Shown here piece by piece: positions 1 to 8,018 of a stretch of DNA of 45,590 nucleotides; the stretch's first letter is position 1; every line of letters starts with the position of its first letter. The notes beneath the pieces were generated by a model, which saw only the letters and a list, made by a program, of their open reading frames with translations, had not been told where the DNA came from and made no database searches. The stretch is from contig NZ_JADNRM010000023.1 of the NCBI RefSeq assembly GCF_021730445.1, positions 5,878-51,467 on the forward strand, read 5' to 3'. Both the position numbers and the translations under genes were made by a program. The stretch comes from Phocaeicola faecalis (GTDB lineage Bacteria > Bacteroidota > Bacteroidia > Bacteroidales > Bacteroidaceae).

Positions 1-128
1 TTGATTTCGCTCAACTCCTTGTTGATGCCATCAATATCATCATCATAGTCTTTACAAGATACAAACGTTCCTGTTGAGGTAACCATCAAGGCTCCAAACA
101 GGATTGCACTTAAAAATTTTTTGTTCAT
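1..128 (-). CDS. Surface lipoprotein of the MNKKFLSAILFG family (5' end only)
   Basis: Only the first 42 codons are inside the window; the gene runs off the left edge. The N-terminus is a lipoprotein signal peptide (MNKKFLSAILFG, then VSC) whose lipidated Cys25 is followed by KDYDDD. An acidic stretch right after the Cys is known in Bacteroidetes as a surface-export signal. The first 31 residues match those of the complete gene at 41073-44189 except for two substitutions, so this is a paralogue and is expected to continue into a coiled coil. An AraC-type regulator (199-681) lies 70 bp upstream on the same strand. From memory this family resembles the phase-variable S-layer lipoproteins of B. 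thetaiotaomicron (BT1927 type); I could not verify that. Confidence 0.85.
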   Translation of the reverse strand, partial: MNKKFLSAILFGALMVTSTGTFVSCKDYDDDIDGINKELSEI

Positions 129-139
129 AATAGAAAAAC

Positions 140-159
140 TTTAAATTTATAAATTTAAA
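140..159. repeat. Perfect 20-bp palindrome in the surface-lipoprotein leader
   Basis: TTTAAATTTATAAATTTAAA equals its own reverse complement. It lies 12-31 bp upstream of the start codon of the 1-128 gene and recurs unchanged at 44201-44220 at the same distance from the paralogous gene. It may be a regulator binding site or a leader element; the sequence alone does not decide. Confidence 0.8.
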
Positions 160-198
160 AAACTCAATTTGTTTATTGTTTATTATTAATCAAAGGAC

Positions 199-681
199 TC
201 AATCGTATTTCAAAGGAAATTTGAATGATTTATCGGGGTACCGTGAAGGGACCACGCCAACTTCTTTGGTAAAAGCAGAATAGAAGACACTTCTGGACGT
301 AAACCCACAGAGTTTTACAAGCTCGTCCGGTGTGTGTTTGCCCTTATCTAATAAGAGTTTTGCATACTTTACACGATATCTGTTTAATAGGTTTTTATAG
401 TTGCACTTAAAGTAATGATTCACGACATTTGAGAGGTAGGTAGTATTCGTGCCGACTATTGAACTAAACTTCACCAAAGAAAGCTTCGGATCCAGAAATA
501 CTTTTCTTACTTCTAAGTTATACACAATACTTTTATAGATTTCATAATCGACCTTTCTTCTAGTGCTTCCTTCCTCAGATGACACAGTATTCCACTGCTG
601 TTCCACTTCTTTAAACAGCTTATCTTTCTGTAAAGTGGCAGAAAGATCATTGTTCGGTAATCGAAAAAGGGCATCCATCAT
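199..681 (-). CDS. AraC-type HTH regulator, upstream of the surface lipoprotein gene
   Basis: This 160-residue protein is essentially a DNA-binding domain. A short N-terminal helical part (1-55) is followed by two helix-turn-helix units typical of AraC/XylS. The first is around 60-95 (LDPKLSLVKFSSIVGTNTTY) and the second around 115-145 (PDELVKLCGFTSRSVFYSAF), ending in the usual GVVPSRY. There is no sensor domain. It is clearly paralogous to 44234-44731 and, like it, sits directly upstream of and co-oriented with an MNKKFLSAILFG-type gene. A role controlling that gene is inferred from position. A promoter is visible just upstream at 721-750. The start could be either of two adjacent ATGs; the first is used. 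Confidence 0.85.
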   Translation of the reverse strand: MMDALFRLPNNDLSATLQKDKLFKEVEQQWNTVSSEEGSTRRKVDYEIYKSIVYNLEVRKVFLDPKLSLVKFSSIVGTNTTYLSNVVNHYFKCNYKNLLNRYRVKYAKLLLDKGKHTPDELVKLCGFTSRSVFYSAFTKEVGVVPSRYPDKSFKFPLKYD

Positions 682-720
682 TTTTTAGTCAGTTTCTATA
701 ATAGCCATAATTTCATCGGA

Positions 721-750
721 CAAAAGTACCCATTTTACTCTATTCTGCAA
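721..750 (-). promoter_or_regulatory. Promoter of the 199-681 AraC-type gene
   Basis: On the minus strand a -7 box TACTTTTG (721-728) fits the Bacteroides TAnnTTTG consensus. A TTG (748-750) lies 19 bp upstream as a candidate -33 element. The predicted leader is about 30 nt. Confidence 0.6.
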
Positions 751-1240
751 CACTTTCTACTAAAAATATTTATAAAACACAGGATTTTTTTAAGAAATAG
801 GAATCTTCACATACTATTTACCTGCAAAACCATAGAAAATATGTATTAGCGAGCATTAAAGGAATCGAAGAAAAGCCATACACATTATTATATATACAAG
901 AGTTGACGCGCGTAATACCCATGTAACATAGGGCGTTCAAACTTGGAAGAGGTTTTATCGTACTAAGATAGAACGAAAACCATTTTTCAAAATTTTATAG
1001 AAAAGAAGATATATGTTTTCTAACATAGCAACTCCCCAAATCGCCGACCCAAAACTATAAAAGCAGCCATTTCTCTGCTTTTTTGTTCACGAGCCAACAT
1101 CATTTAACGATATAGCAATTTTGTTCACAATCGACCGGTTATTCTTTAATCTTGACTTATAATAATAGAATCCTTTATACATAATATGTATCTACAGCAT
1201 ATCTTGAAGAGGATAACCTATGGCTTTAAACAAAATTCAT
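729..1240. other. Intergenic region between divergent transcription units
   Basis: About 500 bp with no convincing gene. Apart from the promoter at 721-750, I see a terminator-like hairpin (1059-1084) and a bulged inverted repeat around 951-982 (GGTTTT ... AAAACC). I looked for a long inverted-repeat pair that could flank an invertible promoter and did not find one. Confidence 0.5.
1059..1084 (+). terminator. Terminator-like hairpin with no gene in front of it
   Basis: AAAAGCAG (1059-1066) pairs with CTGCTTTT (1075-1082) across an 8-nt loop and runs into T6. It faces the plus strand, although no plus-strand gene lies upstream in the window. It may shield the ferredoxin operon from read-through. 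Confidence 0.5.
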
Positions 1241-1248
1241 TATCTTTG
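1241..1248 (+). promoter_or_regulatory. -7 promoter element of the ferredoxin-mnmA-aminopeptidase operon
   Basis: TATCTTTG matches TAnnTTTG, 24 bp before the ATG at 1273. Its position inside the longest possible open frame (from 1186) rules out the upstream ATG as the start. Confidence 0.7.
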
Positions 1249-1272
1249 TCTCTCAATCAACTAATAACTACT

Positions 1273-2046
1273 ATGGTAGATACAACGCATATCGTATTTT
1301 TTTCGCCTACGCATACATCGGCGAAAATAGCCCGTGCCATCGGAGATGGTATAGGAATGGGACGCAGAATAGAAACAGACCTGACACTTGACGAGAGTAT
1401 CATGCCTATTGAAATTAAAAATGCACTGACGATTATCGCAGTGCCTGTTTACGCCGGACGAGTGGCACCTATAGCCCTACAACGCATCCGGCGGTTAAGG
1501 GGAGAAAATGCACCAACCGTTTTGGTTGCCGTTTATGGCAATCGGGATTATGAAGATGCATTGGTGGAACTAAGAGATGAGACAACCCGCTTAGGTTTTA
1601 CGCCACTTGCTGCCGGGGCATTCATCGGAGAGCATAGTTACAGCCGTCCCGGAATGCCTGTTGCCGAAGGCCGACCCGATGCTAACGACCTGCAAATAGC
1701 AGAACAGTTTGGTAAAGACTGCATTAAGAAGCTCAAGGATAGTGATGCTCCTACCAATTTCTTTATTAAAGGCAACGTTCCCTATCGCCATGTAGGACCG
1801 TCTACACCGGCTGCCCCTTTATGCACGGAAGAATGTTTTGCCTGTGGTGAGTGTATTGAGGTCTGTCCTACACATGCCATTTACCTTAATGAAGAAGGAA
1901 AGATAGCAACTGAAATAGCAAAATGTATCAAATGTTGTGCCTGTGTGAAAGAATGTCCAAACGGAGCACGTATTTTTGATACCCCTTATACTCCAATGTT
2001 GCACAAGAAATGTGCAGCCCGAAGAGAACCGGAACTGTTTCTTTAA
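1273..2046 (+). CDS. EFR1-type flavodoxin/ferredoxin fusion protein
   Basis: A 257-residue electron-transfer protein. Residues 1-150 are flavodoxin-like: the N-terminal [15 protein letters not shown] forms the FMN phosphate loop, followed by PVYAGRVAP. Residues 180-235 carry two 4Fe-4S motifs, [12 protein letters not shown] and [13 protein letters not shown] flavodoxin fold joined to a bacterial ferredoxin is the layout of the so-called EFR1 family; its partners are unknown. The longest frame begins at ATG 1186, but the -7 box at 1241-1248 lies inside that extension and the protein similarity starts at [15 protein letters not shown], so ATG 1273 is chosen. It is 10 bp upstream of mnmA and probably co-transcribed with it. 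Confidence 0.85.
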   Translation: MVDTTHIVFFSPTHTSAKIARAIGDGIGMGRRIETDLTLDESIMPIEIKNALTIIAVPVYAGRVAPIALQRIRRLRGENAPTVLVAVYGNRDYEDALVELRDETTRLGFTPLAAGAFIGEHSYSRPGMPVAEGRPDANDLQIAEQFGKDCIKKLKDSDAPTNFFIKGNVPYRHVGPSTPAAPLCTEECFACGECIEVCPTHAIYLNEEGKIATEIAKCIKCCACVKECPNGARIFDTPYTPMLHKKCAARREPELFL

Positions 2047-2056
2047 ACAACAAACG

Positions 2057-3184
2057 ATGAAAAGTAGAGAACAAAGAGTATTGGTAGGCATGAGTGGCGG
2101 GATTGACAGTTCCGCCACCTGCATCATGCTGCAAGAACAAGGATATGAAGTGGTAGGAGTAACGATGCGTACATGGGATGTACCTTCAAAGTTCTCCACT
2201 CCCGGACAAACAGAGCCGGATGATGTGCTTGAAGCCCGAGCATTGGCAGAAAAATTAGGTATAGAACATCACGTGGCCGATGTACGTGAGGAATTTAAGG
2301 AGGTTATTGTCAAGCATTTCATTGACGAATATATGAAAGGCCGCACTCCCAACCCTTGTGTGATGTGCAACCCTCTTTTCAAAGAACGTATCCTATGCGA
2401 ATGGGCCGACCAAACTAATTGTGCCTACATATCTACAGGGCACTATTGTCGCCTGGAAGAACATAATGGACACCTATATATAATAGCAGGAGATGATATG
2501 ACCAAGGACCAATCTTATTTTCTGTGGAAACTTCCACAGGAAATTCTGCGCCGCTTCATCTTTCCACTTGGAACATATACCAAACAAGAAGTGCGGGAAT
2601 ATCTTCGCCAAAAAGGTTTTGAGGCAAAAGCACAGGGAGGCGAAAGTATGGAAATCTGTTTTATCGAAGGAGACTATCGTGATTTTCTTCGTTCTCAGTG
2701 TCCGGATATCGATACAAAAGTAGGGCCCGGATGGTTTGTCGACAATAAAGGTATAAAAATCGGGCAGCATAAGGGTTTTCCCTATTATACCATCGGGCAA
2801 CGAAAAGGATTGGAGATAGCCTTAGGGCACCCGGTTTACGTATTAAGAATCAATGCAGAGAAAAATACCGTTATGCTGGGAGATGCGGAAGAACTGAAAA
2901 CCGAATACATGTTGGTGGAGGATTATCAGATAGCTGACATGCAGGAACTGATGCAATGTAAGGGCCTGGCTGTCCGCATCCGTTACCGCAGCAAACCCAT
3001 CCCTTGCCGCGTAGCTGTTCTTGACGAAAAGCACTTACTGGTACGGTTCCATGCAGAAGCCTCTGCCATTGCTCCGGGACAGTCTGCCGTATTTTACGAC
3101 GGCCAGAAAGTATTGGGAGGTGCTTTCATTGCATCCCAACGCGGAATCCGTAAAATAGCAGCCGATAACCAAGACAAATTATAG
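2057..3184 (+). CDS. mnmA: tRNA-specific 2-thiouridylase MnmA
   Basis: MnmA activates U34 of Lys, Glu and Gln tRNAs with ATP and inserts sulfur to give 2-thiouridine. The 375-residue protein shows the PP-loop SGGIDSS (13-19), the cysteine pair in NPCVMCNP (Cys101, Cys104) and the second conserved cysteine in [10 protein letters not shown] (Cys201). Cys104 and Cys201 match the spacing of the E. coli catalytic pair. The start [15 protein letters not shown] (ATG 2057) is chosen over an in-frame ATG at 1976 that would overlap the upstream gene by 70 bp. Bacteroides genomes often carry more than one mnmA, so this may not be the only copy. It follows the ferredoxin gene by 10 bp and precedes the aminopeptidase by 3 bp. 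Confidence 0.95.
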   Translation: MKSREQRVLVGMSGGIDSSATCIMLQEQGYEVVGVTMRTWDVPSKFSTPGQTEPDDVLEARALAEKLGIEHHVADVREEFKEVIVKHFIDEYMKGRTPNPCVMCNPLFKERILCEWADQTNCAYISTGHYCRLEEHNGHLYIIAGDDMTKDQSYFLWKLPQEILRRFIFPLGTYTKQEVREYLRQKGFEAKAQGGESMEICFIEGDYRDFLRSQCPDIDTKVGPGWFVDNKGIKIGQHKGFPYYTIGQRKGLEIALGHPVYVLRINAEKNTVMLGDAEELKTEYMLVEDYQIADMQELMQCKGLAVRIRYRSKPIPCRVAVLDEKHLLVRFHAEASAIAPGQSAVFYDGQKVLGGAFIASQRGIRKIAADNQDKL

Positions 3185-3187
3185 ACC

Positions 3188-5704
3188 ATGAAAATACGCT
3201 ACGGAATTATTATAATGATATGCTACCTGCTCAATGCCTGTCGGCCGACTTCTCAAAATCCCCGCATCTATGACGCAGGAATCTCCCAAGAATTGGCAGA
3301 ACTTAGAAAACAAGAAATCAGCGGATTGAGATATGACCTTCGTTTATCCATTCCCGAACAAAAATCAATACCGGTAGAGGGAGAGATACACGTTCGGTTC
3401 CGGTTGAACAAGCCGCAAGAGATTATCCTTGATTTCAGAGAAGAAGCAGACAAGATAAAAGAAGTGACCGCAAACGGACAGCCGACTCCTTATGAATTCT
3501 GTAACGAACATATTATCCTACCGAAAAGCACAATACTGCAAGGAGAGAATGACATATATATCCGTTTTACTGCCGGCAACCAATCTTTGAACAGAAACGA
3601 CGAGTTCTTGTATACGTTGTTGGTTCCAGACAGGGCACGAACGGTTTTTCCATGCTTTGAGCAGCCTAACCTCAAAGCCTCTTTCACATTACAACTGGAC
3701 ATTCCGTCTGAATGGGTTGCCGTCTCCAACACCTATATTAATAAGGAGGAAGAACAGGAAGGAAGAAAAAGCATTTATTTTGCTCCGACCGAACCATTAA
3801 GCACCTACCTGTTCTCTTTTGTTGCCGGAAAGCTGGAAAGACAGGAATATCAGGAAGGCAACAGAAAGATTGCGGCTTATTTTCGGGAAACAGACCCGAA
3901 AAAACTGTCACAACTGGATACTATCTTCAAACAAGTCATGGCTTCCCTCCGTTGGCTGGAAGATTATACCGGTGTCCCCTACCCATTTGCCAAGTATGAT
4001 TTCATCATCCTTCCCGGTTTCCAATACGGAGGCATGGAGCATACCGGCGCTACTTTATATAATGACAATCAGATGTTTCTGAGTGAGCATCCTACCCCTG
4101 ATGAAGAGTTGAGACGTACCGAACTTATTGCACACGAAACAGCTCATATGTGGTTTGGCGACTTGGTGACGATGAATTGGTTTGATGACGTATGGACAAA
4201 AGAAGTTTTTGCCAACTACTTTGCTGCCTGCATCAGCGAACCTTTATATCCGGAAATAAATCATCAGTTGAACCGGATTAAGACATTCACAGCTTCTTCG
4301 CTATCGGAAGACCGCACTCCCGGAACGACCTCTATCCGCCAGCCGTTGGACAACTTAAGAAATGCCGGACTGATTTATGGACAAATCATCTATAATAAAG
4401 CACCTGTGATGATGATAAAGCTTGTGGAGCTGATGGGAAAAGACAAATTCAGAGAAGGAATCCGAGAATATCTCAACACATACGCTTACAGTAATGCCAC
4501 ATGGGATGACCTGATACGCATTTTGGACAACAAGACAACGGAAAATCTGGCTGACTTCAGTGATGTATGGGTAAATCAGAAAGGAATGCCCACTATACAT
4601 TTCGCACAAAAAGACGGAAAGCTGCAAATCAGTCAAGAAGACCCTTACCACCGGGGAATCATTTGGCCTCAGCGCTTCAATGTCACCCTGTGCGGTGAGC
4701 AACAAGATAGCATTCTAGAAGTTAATCTGACCGACAGTTTATTCACATTACCATTGCCTTTCACCACCCGCTATATTCTTCCGAATACAGACGGTCGTGG
4801 CTATGGTCTGTTCATACCGGACAACCATACACTATCATGGTTACTGGCACACTGGCAAGAAACAGTCGACGACACCGCAAGAGAAGCCTTGTTAATGCTC
4901 TTGTATGAGAACTATCAAGTGAAGCATTTCACAGATGAAGAGTGGATTGGCAGTCTGTTGACCGGACTTGACAAAGAAAAAAATCCCTTGATAGCCTCAA
5001 CTATCACCGGATATTTGGGAAGTCCTCTCCGTACCCTGGCTTCCGAAAAGAAACAAGAAGTGGAAGACACGATGTTCCGTCTCAGCGAGACTCACGCCAT
5101 TCCTTCTTGCCGCATCCAGCTCTTACGAAGCCTGATTCAAAATGCCACATCTGCCCGAAGCTTGCAAAAGCTCCACAACATTTGGACAAACCAATCCGAC
5201 AAACAACTGAATGAAAGAGATTATACAACCCTGGCATATATTCTTTCGCTCCGCATGCCGGAACACAGCAACGAACTTCTGACCACACAGCGTCAGCGTC
5301 TCAGTAATCCCGACCGCTTACGTGAGTTCGACTTTATCTCACGCGCAGTCATCCCCGATACCCTGAAACTTAATGTCTTGTTCCAGTCTTTGATGTTGGC
5401 AGAAAATCGTAGAATAGAACCTTGGACTGCCACCGTATTGAGTTACCTAAACCATCCGGTCAGAGAAAATCATTCGGTAAAATACATCCGTCCGGCATTG
5501 GAAGCCTTGTTGGACGTACAACGTACCGGAGATATTTTCTTCCCCAAGAACTGGGTAAACGCATTGCTCTCCCAACATCGCAGTCCTGAAGCTTATCGAG
5601 AAGTAGAAGCTTTCTTGGCTGCACACCCCGACTATCCGGTCTTGCTGAAGAACAAGATTCTCCAAGCGGCTTATCCACTTTATAGAGCTAATAAACAAAA
5701 ATAA
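3188..5704 (+). CDS. M1-family aminopeptidase, lipoprotein
   Basis: An 838-residue zinc metallopeptidase of the aminopeptidase N type. It has a lipoprotein signal peptide (MKIRYG..., lipobox LNAC near residue 18), so it is probably anchored in the envelope. The substrate-recognition motif GGMEH replaces the classical GAMEN. The zinc site is HETAH (316-320), with the third ligand glutamate about 19 residues on in KEVFANYF. The C-terminal 300 residues are helical repeats as expected for M1 enzymes. It probably trims peptides in the periplasm. It starts 3 bp after mnmA and is the last gene of the operon. Its stop is only 3 bp from the stop of the convergent GH18 gene. Confidence 0.92.
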   Translation: MKIRYGIIIMICYLLNACRPTSQNPRIYDAGISQELAELRKQEISGLRYDLRLSIPEQKSIPVEGEIHVRFRLNKPQEIILDFREEADKIKEVTANGQPTPYEFCNEHIILPKSTILQGENDIYIRFTAGNQSLNRNDEFLYTLLVPDRARTVFPCFEQPNLKASFTLQLDIPSEWVAVSNTYINKEEEQEGRKSIYFAPTEPLSTYLFSFVAGKLERQEYQEGNRKIAAYFRETDPKKLSQLDTIFKQVMASLRWLEDYTGVPYPFAKYDFIILPGFQYGGMEHTGATLYNDNQMFLSEHPTPDEELRRTELIAHETAHMWFGDLVTMNWFDDVWTKEVFANYFAACISEPLYPEINHQLNRIKTFTASSLSEDRTPGTTSIRQPLDNLRNAGLIYGQIIYNKAPVMMIKLVELMGKDKFREGIREYLNTYAYSNATWDDLIRILDNKTTENLADFSDVWVNQKGMPTIHFAQKDGKLQISQEDPYHRGIIWPQRFNVTLCGEQQDSILEVNLTDSLFTLPLPFTTRYILPNTDGRGYGLFIPDNHTLSWLLAHWQETVDDTAREALLMLLYENYQVKHFTDEEWIGSLLTGLDKEKNPLIASTITGYLGSPLRTLASEKKQEVEDTMFRLSETHAIPSCRIQLLRSLIQNATSARSLQKLHNIWTNQSDKQLNERDYTTLAYILSLRMPEHSNELLTTQRQRLSNPDRLREFDFISRAVIPDTLKLNVLFQSLMLAENRRIEPWTATVLSYLNHPVRENHSVKYIRPALEALLDVQRTGDIFFPKNWVNALLSQHRSPEAYREVEAFLAAHPDYPVLLKNKILQAAYPLYRANKQK

Positions 5705-5707
5705 GAA

Positions 5708-6745
5708 TCAAGGAAGTTGCATAACCCCGCGATAGACAGCGTGCCGTAAAGTACCCGCTTCATCGTCGCTATCGTAATCCCAATACATAGCTCCCAGCAT
5801 ACCCTGCCGGTGTAAAAAGCGGCATTTAAGCTCGATGGATTGGGCATTTTCATAATTCACGACGACTGCCCCTCCGGAATTGACCAGATAGGGAACTTTC
5901 GCCACACTGTCCCAGCGACTGTATAGACTGTCGATAGAGATAATATGGCGATAATCCAACGATTCAGGAGCCTCATTAGTTCCATGCCCATAGAAAGGAA
6001 TTCCAAGCACCAAGCGCTGCACCGGAAAACCACCGGCAATATGCTCGGCCACCGCCTTCTCACAAGACCATTCCTCTGTCATAGCCGAGCAATGCAAGGC
6101 AGCATGATGAAAAGGCGCCTCTTCCATATCATAGGCCATAATATTTACATAATCCACATACGGTTCAATCGCCTTAAAATCATAATAACGTCCGGTGGCA
6201 GAAGTAGCTATCGTCAGGAGTTTGTCTTTCCCGACAGCCTGCCGGACATCACGCATCAAAAGAGTAAAGTTCTCCTTATCTGCAGGAGAAAAAGATATGC
6301 CGGCTGCTCCACTGCCCGGATACTCCCAGTCAATATCAATGCCGTCCAATCCAAATTTATCAATCACCCTCCTGCAATCGGCAGCAAAAGCAGTACGGGT
6401 ACTGTCATTGGCAGCCATTTCACTGAAGCGGCTACTACCCCAGCCTCCCACAGACAATAAGACTTTTAAAGAAGGTTTCTTCTCTTTCAAGCCTGCTATC
6501 ATCTGCAGACGAGGCTCGTTATCTATCCGTATTCCTTTGTTATCATCCGCCACATGCCCAAAAGCATAATTGATATGAGTCAGACACGATGTTTCGGGAG
6601 TACTTACTCCCCATGAGGTAACATAAGCCAATACCACATACCGGGATTCATTTTCAGGCACACCGATATTTGCCGACTTCTTCTTATTCAAGCAAGAAGC
6701 CAACAATACAACCAATAACAGAGGTAACAGCCTGAATATTTTCAT
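5708..6745 (-). CDS. GH18 glycoside hydrolase lipoprotein
   Basis: This 345-residue protein starts with a lipoprotein signal (LLVVLLASC, Cys18). The TIM-barrel shows the family 18 motifs SVGGW (98-102) and DGIDIDWEYPG, with the DxxDxDxE catalytic series at Asp134, Asp137, Asp139 and Glu141. Family 18 enzymes use substrate-assisted catalysis on N-acetylglucosamine linkages, either as chitinases or as endo-beta-N-acetylglucosaminidases acting on N-glycans. I cannot tell which applies. It is the last gene of an apparent operon after the LOG and SIS genes, 17 bp behind the latter. Confidence 0.9.
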   Translation of the reverse strand: MKIFRLLPLLLVVLLASCLNKKKSANIGVPENESRYVVLAYVTSWGVSTPETSCLTHINYAFGHVADDNKGIRIDNEPRLQMIAGLKEKKPSLKVLLSVGGWGSSRFSEMAANDSTRTAFAADCRRVIDKFGLDGIDIDWEYPGSGAAGISFSPADKENFTLLMRDVRQAVGKDKLLTIATSATGRYYDFKAIEPYVDYVNIMAYDMEEAPFHHAALHCSAMTEEWSCEKAVAEHIAGGFPVQRLVLGIPFYGHGTNEAPESLDYRHIISIDSLYSRWDSVAKVPYLVNSGGAVVVNYENAQSIELKCRFLHRQGMLGAMYWDYDSDDEAGTLRHAVYRGVMQLP

Positions 6746-6762
6746 CCCAAAGGAGATTATTT

Positions 6763-7365
6763 TTACTTACTCAACTCGCGTGAGCGTTCGCCCAAGTAGC
6801 CTCCATGATGACGTTTGCTATATTCCTCGATAGTAAAACCGGTATGCTTCATGGTTTCCACTACCAGAATATCTCCTATCACCGTCATCACAGTAGTAGA
6901 AGTAGTGGGAGTCATGCCCAATGCACAGACTTCATCCGGATGTCCGGTACATAAACAAATATCAGACTCACGCGCCAACGGGCTATCCGCATTTCCCGTT
7001 ATAACAATATATTTCAGCGTTGGGTTCAAAGTATGAGCCAGTTGTGTAAGTTCCACTATCTCACGGGTTTTACCGGAGTTAGAAATCAACAACAGCAAAT
7101 CATTCTCCTGCAATATACCCAAATCTCCATGTTGTGCTTCGCTGGGATGCAGAAACACAGCCGGAATACCTGTTGAACAGAAAGTTGTGGCAATATTCAT
7201 AGCTATCTGTCCGGCTTTTCCCATTCCGGTAGTTACTAATTTACCCTTTTTGTTATGTACTTGCTCAACAATCAGAGCCACAGCTTTCTCATAAGCATCC
7301 GAAACCGGAATATTTAATACGGCTTCAGCCTCTTTCTTCAACAATTCGTGTATAGATGTCATCAT
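6763..7365 (-). CDS. SIS-domain sugar-phosphate isomerase, likely arabinose-5-phosphate isomerase
   Basis: The 200-residue protein is a single SIS domain: TGMGKAGQ (46-53), HPSEAQHGDLG (73-83), SNSGKTRE (95-102) and the KdsD/GutQ-type signature CALGMTPTTSTT (147-158). These motifs fit D-arabinose-5-phosphate isomerase, which converts ribulose-5-phosphate to arabinose-5-phosphate for Kdo synthesis. E. coli KdsD is about 330 residues because it carries two CBS domains, which are absent here. A short SIS-only enzyme with this activity has been described in B. fragilis. It lies between the LOG gene (15 bp upstream) and GH18 (17 bp downstream). Two adjacent ATGs are possible starts. Confidence 0.85.
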   Translation of the reverse strand: MMTSIHELLKKEAEAVLNIPVSDAYEKAVALIVEQVHNKKGKLVTTGMGKAGQIAMNIATTFCSTGIPAVFLHPSEAQHGDLGILQENDLLLLISNSGKTREIVELTQLAHTLNPTLKYIVITGNADSPLARESDICLCTGHPDEVCALGMTPTTSTTVMTVIGDILVVETMKHTGFTIEEYSKRHHGGYLGERSRELSK

Positions 7366-7380
7366 AAGTAACAGAGATAT

Positions 7381-7914
7381 TTATTTTAATAGTTCGGTTA
7401 GTTCTTCCCGGTTATCCGCCACAGCATAATAACTGCTCAGCGGATGATGTGCAAAATGCTGTGTTTCCAGCCCTTTCAGAAATTCCACAATGCCATTCCA
7501 GAATCCATTGATATTATAGAATATAACTTTTTTATGGTGATAGTCCAATGTAGCCGCAGCCATCACATGGAAAATCTCATCCAAAGTACCCACTCCGCCC
7601 GGCAGTGCCACCACTACATCCGCTTCGTGCAACATAACATCCTTGCGGTCGCTCAAATTGTCTGTACGGAAAGTAACATCCAACAGGTCGCTCACCCTTC
7701 CGCGTTCTTCCAGTTTGGTAGGAACCACCCCCATCACCATACTTCCACTCTCTTTAGCAGCACGGGCGACACATTCCATCAAGCCGATATTGGCTCCGCC
7801 ATATATCAAGGTCTTTCCGTTTTGTCCCATCCAGATTCCCAGTTCACGCGCTTTGTCGAAGTAAACAGGATCTATATTATCAGATGCAGAACAAAAAATA
7901 GCAATCTTATCCAT
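7381..7914 (-). CDS. LOG-family (TIGR00730) nucleotide phosphoribohydrolase
   Basis: A 177-residue Rossmann-fold protein with YGGANIGLM (38-46) and the diagnostic PGGVGTLDE (105-113). This family cleaves the N-glycosidic bond of nucleoside 5'-monophosphates, either cytokinin ribotides (LOG) or AMP/IMP in bacteria. The start is placed at MDKIAIFCSAS (7914). The longest frame to 8019 adds 35 residues with no homology and would collide with the divergent M16 gene's start. It is probably the first gene of the LOG-SIS-GH18 unit. Confidence 0.88.
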   Translation of the reverse strand: MDKIAIFCSASDNIDPVYFDKARELGIWMGQNGKTLIYGGANIGLMECVARAAKESGSMVMGVVPTKLEERGRVSDLLDVTFRTDNLSDRKDVMLHEADVVVALPGGVGTLDEIFHVMAAATLDYHHKKVIFYNINGFWNGIVEFLKGLETQHFAHHPLSSYYAVADNREELTELLK

Positions 7915-7980
7915 TCTCTTGAATTCTGTTATTGAATACAAATATCTGCATTTTTTGAGGAACAACAATAACTTTTGTTG

Positions 7981-7988
7981 TATTTTTG
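7981..7988 (+). promoter_or_regulatory. -7 promoter element of the M16 peptidase gene
   Basis: TATTTTTG matches TAnnTTTG, 30 bp before the ATG at 8019. A TTTG at 7954-7957 is somewhat far (23 bp) for a -33 element. Confidence 0.5.
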
Positions 7989-8018
7989 TCCACCGAAACA
8001 GAATTGAACTAAAAAACA

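Noticed and set aside
682..1240. Invertible promoter controlling the AraC/surface lipoprotein module
   Set aside because: Expected by analogy with phase-variable S-layer genes, but I found no long inverted-repeat pair around the promoter here or upstream of 44731.
1186..1272. N-terminal extension of the ferredoxin gene
   Set aside because: The -7 box at 1241-1248 lies inside it and the extra residues are not part of the family.
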